A DNA stretch of 12,041 nucleotides. It comes from DAOTTW01 sp034437615 (GTDB lineage: Bacteria; Chloroflexota; Anaerolineae; Aggregatilineales; Phototrophicaceae). Within the stretch, counting starts at the first letter, position 1. Each line of letters opens with the position of its first letter. Under the pieces are notes generated by a model. That model worked only from the letters and a program-made list of their open reading frames with translations. It ran no database searches and was not told where the DNA came from. The position numbers were made by a program, and so were the translations under genes. Shown one piece after another: positions 7,901-12,041 of this stretch. Where the stretch lies: positions 1 to 12,041 of the forward strand of contig DAOTTW010000153.1 in assembly GCA_034437615.1 (NCBI GenBank). Direction: 5' to 3'.

Positions 7901-10900
7901 CACTCGCTTACTTCATAGCGCAGTACCCACCGCTAGCTAGCACCCTATACGCCGACGATGATCTGCTGCGCTTGCTGGATTCACGCCCCTTGCTGACGGA
8001 GCTGCTAACGCAAGACCCGGTCCTGGCGACGCTGGTCGATGAGACAGGCGAACCCGGTTGGCTGGATTGGTCGTGGCGTGCCGAGCACGCCTTGCAAGCC
8101 ACACTCGGCCTGATTGACCATCCACGTGCAGCCCGACAGCGGTTGGTACAACTGAGCCTAAACCGGGGCCACATCGCCGTATTTGGTGGTAGTGGTTGGG
8201 GTAAAACGACCTTCTTACGCACGCTGATCGTCGGCTTGGCCGCCACGCACACCCCATCCGCGTTGCACATCTACGTGATGGATTTCGGCGGGCGCAACTT
8301 CGACGCTTTCATAGGCCTACCGCACGTCGGCGGCGTTATCCGACCCGATGAAGACGAGCGCATCAACCGTTTGCTGCGCTTCCTGGATCAAGAAATCGAG
8401 GAGCGCAAAAACCGCTTCGCCACCCTGAACGTCGATGATCTACTGGCCTACAACCGTGCAGAGACCACGTCGAGGCCCCTACCCGCAATGCTGGTTGTGA
8501 TCGACAACTTCGCGGAAATCAAAGAAAATATGGAGGACCTGCTGCCCACGTTCATCTCATTGCTGCGTGAAGGGCGCAACTACGGCATCTACTTTGCGGC
8601 ATCGGGTGATGCACCGAACACGATGGGCGGTAAGTTGTTCAATATGTTTACACAACGCGCCGCGCTGCGCATGGTTGACGCCAGCGAATACACCACTATT
8701 GTAGGCCGCAGCAACCTCATCATCCCAGAAATTGCAGGGCGTGGCTTGATCGCCGTTGACCGTAGCATCAGCCCAACTGCCCTGGAAGCCCACTTCGCCC
8801 TGCCACTGGCCCTACACCCGGATGAACTAATTTATGAGCGGCGCTTGCTACAGGGCAGCGATGAAGAGCAAATCCGGCTGGATGTAGACCGCACGCTAGC
8901 CTTGCTCAGCCAGAACGCGACATCGCGCCTGACACGTGGCTTAATCCAGCCTATGCGCCGCACATGGCAGGCACGCGGCAGGCCTAACCTCCCGAGGCCC
9001 GTTGAGCGCCTGCCAAACGATGTTTACTGGCGAGAGCTAGAGCAAAGCGGTGAATTGCCAGAGGATAAGATGGGCTTCCCGGTCTTGCTGGGCATTGCTG
9101 ACGCGGACCTGAAGCCCATGTCGCTTAGCCTCGCCAAGAATCCGCACGCGGTTGTGATTGGGCCGCCGCTATCAGGGCGTACCACGCTATTGCGCACCTG
9201 GATTCTCGCGCTTGCCCGCAATTACAGCGCGCAGGAAGTCGCCTTCGTGTTGATTGACCCGCAACAACGCCTGCATGATTACGGCGGTGAATACTCACTG
9301 GCGGATTTGCCGCATGTGCTGGATGTCATCATTGAAGAAGAGGACGCAGCCGCCTTTATGCAACGCATCAACTTCGAATATGAATTCGAGAAGCGGCCCG
9401 AAGACGACGAGAGCGCACAAGCCGTCGCTGATGAGCTATTACAAACCGCTAAAGAAGTACAACAGCAAAACCAGACACCCGCAACCAACAACCATAGCAA
9501 CGCAGCAGACGCCAAAACAGAAGGCACCGACGCTGATGCAGAAGCCAAGCAGGAAAACAAGCTACCAGAAACCGCCGAGCCACTGCCCGTTATCAAGCGT
9601 CCAGACATCGTTATTTTCATTGATAACTTCGATGACCTGGGCGACCTCGTGCCGGGCAAGCGTGACCTGAATGAAGAATTGGGGCGTTTGGTGCGTCGTC
9701 ATTGGCGGGATGGCCTGCATGTGGTGCTGTGTGGGTCGGATGAGGTGATGCGCAGCAAGAACGACCTGCAACGCGGCGCATGGCAAACGCGCTTCGGCAT
9801 CGCCCTAAAATCAACACGTGGCGTCGAAACGCTGGGTGGCCGCGTACCGCGCAATATGCGTGACCTGGAACTGGACCCCGGACGCGGCTTCGTGCTGGAA
9901 GCAGGCCGTGCCAGCCTCTTCCAATGCGCCAACCTGGAACCGCGCAGCACGAGTGTTGGCCTGAACGAAGAACTGGACCGCGTGGTAGAAAGCATCCGCA
10001 TCCGCAAGCCAGACCAATACAATTGGTATTACGATAGCATACCGGAATATCTGCGGCCAGAACCAGAAGCCGATGAACAGCCCACCCGCCGCGACCGCAC
10101 GCGCAGCCGCTCACGCGATACGCTGACGCGGCCACGTGGCCCGGTGGATGCAGTCGCCGCTGCGGATACATCCGGCACCTATAGCAGCAGCCTTACGGCG
10201 ACCGCTGAACAGAACAAGGCAAACCCGCTGTTGCCCCTGCTAGGTGGTGAAGCGCTACGCAAACTGACGCCCGAACTGCTGGCACAACTGCCGCTGAATA
10301 TGGAGCGGCTCCGGCCACAAGAACCGCAGAGTTTACCCAAGCAGCGCCCCGGCCAGATCAGCCGCTTTATTCAAGCGGGTACCATCGGCCTGCCACCAGC
10401 GGAACGGGTCAGCGATGAACTACAACAGCAGATTGAGCAACGCATCGCAGTCTATGATGCGATCATCGGCCCCGATAACGCATTACACTTCAAGAAGTAC
10501 AGCAATGCCATGCTTCAGGCCTGCGGTGTGCAGGTCAGCCAGGGTACCCTGAGCGATATGCGCAAACTAGGCACAACGGAAATCCGCAGTGCTGTGGCCA
10601 ATCAACAGCTAAACCTGCCCCTAGCCCTGAGCGCCGAACAACACGACGCACTAGCCGAACGGCGTAGGGTTTACGATGCACTCAAGCCAGCCCGTCTACA
10701 GCAATTAGACGACACTATGCTCAACAACCTGCGTGAACACGGCCTCGATCAGCGACCGCTCAAGGGGGTAACGGTACAAAACCTACAAAAAGCCATCGAC
10801 GGTGGCGCTTATGCCATGCCCGATGCTCTGCCTACGCAATTGCTCGAGCGCATCGAGCAAGAAGTTGGCGATACCATCCCCGCCGGCGAAGTACCATTGC

Positions 10901-11514
10901 CGATGCTATCCAAAGCCACGCCGGGACTTCTGAAAACGTTGGGTATCGAGGTCAACGGGCTGACGCAGGTGCAGTTACGCGCTGCGAAGCCGGATGACTT
11001 CGCCAGTTGGTTGCAGTCGGGTGCCTTGCGCATCCCAGAGCGTGTGCCGCGTGATACGCTGATGGTCCTGCGCCGCCGTGCAATGGTGGTTGATATGCTA
11101 AAGGCGGCCAACCTGCAACAACTCAACCCGCCGATCTTAGATGCCCTGGCGCTGGATGGCCTGCCGGATGCAGAGACGTTACGCACGATGGATACCGCAG
11201 ACCTTCAGGCACAGCTCGATAGCGGCCAGATCACGTTGCCCAACGAATTGCCGGATGAAACCATGAAGCAGGTGCGGCAGGCGCTGAAAGTGCGGCGTGA
11301 CCTCGCGCCGGATGTACTGCGCCGCCTGCCCGTTGAATTCCTGCAAACGCTACCACTGCGCTTTAGCCCGGAGCTACAGCCGCAACATTTAGGTCATGCA
11401 GCAGATGAGGACATTGCGGCATGGATACGCGATGGTCATCTGCTGCTACCGGATGCCCTGAGCCAAGAGCAATCTGGAGCCATCCGTGATGCATTGAAGA
11501 ACAAACAGACCTAA
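4906..11514 (+). CDS. eccC-like: EccC-type T7SS ATPase, three FtsK/SpoIIIE domains plus C-terminal repeats
   Basis: A 2202-residue membrane-anchored motor expected to bind WXG100 substrates and power their export. Two membrane helices (about 43-60, 65-83) lead into a coiled segment (85-122) and the family signature V149-WERR...DPDFGKLRLG. A Walker-less domain follows (about 245-490). ATPase 1 has Walker A G534-TTGSGKS541, the VDFKGG motif (565-570), Walker B IIID643-E644 and ATQRP (676-680). ATPase 2 has Walker A GGSGWGKT (1094-1101) and D1200-N1201. ATPase 3 has GPPLSGRT (1419-1426, lysine replaced by arginine) and D1573-N1574. Domains 2 and 3 thus lack the catalytic glutamate, as often in EccC. 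Unusual additions are a helical insert between ATPases 1 and 2, an acidic insert in ATPase 3 (about 1493-1562), an RS-rich linker (1727-1745) and about 420 residues of C-terminal repeats, making it far longer than typical EccC (about 1300). It is first in an operon with the Ubl-FHA gene. Confidence 0.95.
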   Translation: MSQSHSDQYVQRPPRIQPTLPEGEIEVPAPPDENANYQPSALELLLPLVMIGGYVVMALSGRGRSLALLIPMGAAMVGSVFVSLRRAIKAQEDLAERKRAYRAQLAGIQEQVEQKHQQQRDFYNWTYPAVAVGLDIARGETFGRIGPRVWERRTNDPDFGKLRLGMSERPSTVQVKLEGGGALAGGADPNLMDEAKRLVRKASVVDGIPAAIQLRKPYGDDRIPADLVPSLGIYTIPPSYDTNATRLHQTTYGFVQALLLHYTAYHSYADTRLIVVGGAASRARWSWAQDLPHTRNGSETYICFEGEEVEYRGQYAARLPLFWKELLKDFQRRQQRASDRESGDITLPFTLVVVDLLSLSEDSSLHDIETVEAVSMLMRQGPELGAAMIFLTEDAARVPADVVGMIELQQQLRDMATFRFARTGVNTTRYNGEADILRDADVQPLAKLLQKHRVRVSAAAALVSAIDLLQMNEMMDERDVSRIDQLRIWQNWEHSRQPDNAGWPRVPIGARAGNEIRELTFEANADGVHGMIAGTTGSGKSELLLTLITGLAVRYDPSVVNFVLVDFKGGAAFEEFRDLPHVVDIVTNLEGNAVERMFAAIKAELDRRGALIARSSVKHIVEYRQRGLHETQEPFPHLFIIIDEFAEMVAENPEYKSQLDSITRLGRAIGVSLVLATQRPAGMITDQMRANMKFKICLRVETTDDSRELLRRADAAYLPPSIPGRAYLQIGNEPPELLQVARAGGPYRVAGQAEIPPVIFAGRQRNRPRRSEDEKPLSRHIVENVIVHAEKPENDVEIQRKPWPNPLPLYLPLNAALNSLEGVDPQYIDPSQHHRLHIRLQADPYPDDQQQTSSAYLNPQLAVWLAAYSSAPLWSQPLSQHKATGAALDALADTVPALEDWRQITEAQEARKQSAEADEREAAYQAGKEALKALLEAVPSLADWAQRSSDFSAHLMRLPHLLRWLYSYTQPADQNGYYNSEQPTTISHYAQTWAVLNPPLAYFIAQYPPLASTLYADDDLLRLLDSRPLLTELLTQDPVLATLVDETGEPGWLDWSWRAEHALQATLGLIDHPRAARQRLVQLSLNRGHIAVFGGSGWGKTTFLRTLIVGLAATHTPSALHIYVMDFGGRNFDAFIGLPHVGGVIRPDEDERINRLLRFLDQEIEERKNRFATLNVDDLLAYNRAETTSRPLPAMLVVIDNFAEIKENMEDLLPTFISLLREGRNYGIYFAASGDAPNTMGGKLFNMFTQRAALRMVDASEYTTIVGRSNLIIPEIAGRGLIAVDRSISPTALEAHFALPLALHPDELIYERRLLQGSDEEQIRLDVDRTLALLSQNATSRLTRGLIQPMRRTWQARGRPNLPRPVERLPNDVYWRELEQSGELPEDKMGFPVLLGIADADLKPMSLSLAKNPHAVVIGPPLSGRTTLLRTWILALARNYSAQEVAFVLIDPQQRLHDYGGEYSLADLPHVLDVIIEEEDAAAFMQRINFEYEFEKRPEDDESAQAVADELLQTAKEVQQQNQTPATNNHSNAADAKTEGTDADAEAKQENKLPETAEPLPVIKRPDIVIFIDNFDDLGDLVPGKRDLNEELGRLVRRHWRDGLHVVLCGSDEVMRSKNDLQRGAWQTRFGIALKSTRGVETLGGRVPRNMRDLELDPGRGFVLEAGRASLFQCANLEPRSTSVGLNEELDRVVESIRIRKPDQYNWYYDSIPEYLRPEPEADEQPTRRDRTRSRSRDTLTRPRGPVDAVAAADTSGTYSSSLTATAEQNKANPLLPLLGGEALRKLTPELLAQLPLNMERLRPQEPQSLPKQRPGQISRFIQAGTIGLPPAERVSDELQQQIEQRIAVYDAIIGPDNALHFKKYSNAMLQACGVQVSQGTLSDMRKLGTTEIRSAVANQQLNLPLALSAEQHDALAERRRVYDALKPARLQQLDDTMLNNLREHGLDQRPLKGVTVQNLQKAIDGGAYAMPDALPTQLLERIEQEVGDTIPAGEVPLPMLSKATPGLLKTLGIEVNGLTQVQLRAAKPDDFASWLQSGALRIPERVPRDTLMVLRRRAMVVDMLKAANLQQLNPPILDALALDGLPDAETLRTMDTADLQAQLDSGQITLPNELPDETMKQVRQALKVRRDLAPDVLRRLPVEFLQTLPLRFSPELQPQHLGHAADEDIAAWIRDGHLLLPDALSQEQSGAIRDALKNKQT
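7561..7737 (+). repeat. Duplicated AL..VP.L.DW motif in the ATPase 1-2 linker
   Basis: Residues 886-901 and 929-944 of the EccC-type protein share the pattern A-L-x-A-L-x-x-x-V-P-x-L-x-D-W, 43 residues apart. They belong to a helical insert (about 855-1060) absent from ordinary EccC linkers. Further on come shorter P-hydrophobic-L helical units (PPLASTL, RPLLTELL, DPVLATLV). Confidence 0.55.
9382..9591 (+). other. Low-complexity acidic/Gln-rich insert in ATPase 3
   Basis: Residues about 1493-1562 of the EccC-type protein are rich in Glu, Asp, Gln, Ala and Asn and lie between the Walker A region and the Walker B strand (residues 1567-1573). The stretch is probably a disordered loop on the surface of a domain that already has a degenerate Walker A. 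Confidence 0.6.
10249..11505 (+). repeat. 5.5-copy C-terminal protein repeat of about 70 residues
   Basis: Within the EccC-type protein the 13-residue pattern h-x-x-x-h-x-x-G-x-h-x-h-P recurs six times, starting at residues 1818, 1893, 1960, 2032, 2100 and 2170 (nt 10357, 10582, 10783, 10999, 11203, 11413), a period of 67-75. It is followed by x-x-[LV]-[PS] and then a helix, and in most units by L-x-x-L-x-x-x-x-L-x-x-L. A half unit (EALRKLTPELLAQL, 1782-1795) precedes the first. The glycine is kept in units 1, 3, 4, 5 and 6 and the proline in all six. I do not recognise this domain; it looks like an all-helical solenoid for protein binding. Confidence 0.8.
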
Positions 11515-11532
11515 CCAACACACAACCGCTTT

Positions 11533-11540
11533 GAGAAAGG
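11533..11540 (+). promoter_or_regulatory. Ribosome binding site of the Ubl-FHA gene
   Basis: GAGAAAGG nine bases before ATG 11550. The same octamer and spacing precede the WTG WXG100 gene (1020-1027). Confidence 0.6.
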
Positions 11541-11549
11541 CAAAACTTT

Positions 11550-12041
11550 ATGTTGCAACAAATTGATATGCGTGTGCAAATCCAGGAGCAGAACCATTAC
11601 ATCAAGCTGCGCACAGATGTCGATTGCGAAACGCTCATCCGTGAAATCGTGGCCGAGTTCACAGATGATATTTCCGACGGGGAGCGCTACTGCCTGTGGT
11701 CCGACGATAGTGAAGGCCCCCTACGCAGTAGCTTTCGCGTTGCGGACCTGGGACCGAACGCACAACTTTACTTCGGGCGCGTGGTGGATGCGCCGCGTGC
11801 TGCGCCTATTTTCATAACGGATGATGAGCTTGAGCACTTGAGCGCCGCCCCCTTGCAACAACACGTCAAGCCAGTGCTGGAACAGCCCAACATCGGCCAC
11901 ATCTACGAAATTGAATACAATTACACAGTGATTGGTCGTGCCGGTGACACGCCCTACCCACAATTAGCACATATCGGCCTCGCACCAGAGGATTACGAAG
12001 CCGCCGCACTGAAGATACGGCATATCTCGCGGGCACAGGCA
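11550..12041 (+). CDS. Ubiquitin-like domain fused to FHA domain (3' end outside window)
   Basis: An open frame of 164 codons that runs off the window without a stop. Residues 1-78 look like a beta-grasp fold: alternating short strands, a central helix (about 26-38) and a closing S-F-R-V-A-D-L-G-P-N-A-Q-L-Y-F segment, which matches the 'Lx-DLGxxxGxxLxL' ending of the ubiquitin-like proteins EsaB/YukD and EccD-N of type VII systems. Residues about 118-164 begin an FHA domain, with I128-G129-R130 and the phosphopeptide-loop start I159-S160-R161-A-Q163, where Q replaces the common histidine. No signal peptide or membrane helix is visible. It begins 35 bp after the ATPase stop, so the two are probably co-transcribed. 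It may be a cytoplasmic regulator or adaptor of the ATPase. The ubiquitin-like call is by pattern only; the FHA call is moderately firm. Confidence 0.7.
   Translation, partial: MLQQIDMRVQIQEQNHYIKLRTDVDCETLIREIVAEFTDDISDGERYCLWSDDSEGPLRSSFRVADLGPNAQLYFGRVVDAPRAAPIFITDDELEHLSAAPLQQHVKPVLEQPNIGHIYEIEYNYTVIGRAGDTPYPQLAHIGLAPEDYEAAALKIRHISRAQA

Noticed and set aside
9254..9670. Plus-strand 138-codon frame inside the ATPase gene
   Set aside because: A shifted-frame reading of the low-complexity insert of ATPase 3; no independent start signal.
11563..11817. Plus-strand 84-codon frame near the right end
   Set aside because: Shifted frame within the Ubl-FHA gene, whose frame from 11550 is open to the window end with a good ribosome binding site.

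Overview
The window carries the core of a type VII secretion-like (T7SS/ESX/WXG100) locus. The gene content (tandem WXG100 proteins, a VWA-FHA membrane protein, a three-ATPase EccC-type FtsK/SpoIIIE protein) and mid-range GC suggest a Gram-positive-type or monoderm bacterium. My best guess is Chloroflexota (Anaerolineae-like), but this is inference from gene content; no taxonomic marker lies in the window.

Layout. Bases 1-342 are non-coding. They hold a 184-bp miniature inverted-repeat element (65-248) with 12-bp perfect terminal repeats starting GTAA and an exact 8-bp target duplication GCCATCGC, both features of the IS66 family. It contains several small hairpins. From 343 to 1834, on the minus strand, four small WXG100 genes lie in tandem behind a good sigma70-type promoter. 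In transcription order their turn motifs are WMG, LVG, WTG, FVG, so canonical and degenerate members alternate. Upstream, also on the minus strand (2068-4761), is an 897-residue protein with a signal peptide, a von Willebrand factor A (MIDAS) domain, a beta-rich outer region, one membrane helix and a cytoplasmic FHA domain. A 144-bp divergent promoter region follows. On the plus strand, 4906-11514 encodes a 2202-residue EccC-type ATPase. Thirty-five bases further on is a gene, open at the window end, for a ubiquitin-like domain joined to an FHA domain.

How they may work together. By analogy with known T7SSs, the ATPase would engage WXG100 dimers and drive their export. The FHA domains, which Firmicutes place on EssC itself, here sit on two separate partners: a surface-sensing VWA protein and a soluble ubiquitin-like (EsaB/YukD or EccD-N-like) protein. 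EccB, EccD, EccE and mycosin equivalents are not in the window and may lie beyond 12041.

Most unusual points: a 5.5-copy, about 70-residue repeat domain at the ATPase C-terminus; a helical insert of roughly 200 residues between ATPase 1 and 2; alternating canonical/degenerate WXG100 pairs; and FHA domains redistributed to separate proteins. Together these look like a T7SS variant that matches neither the actinobacterial nor the Firmicutes architecture.
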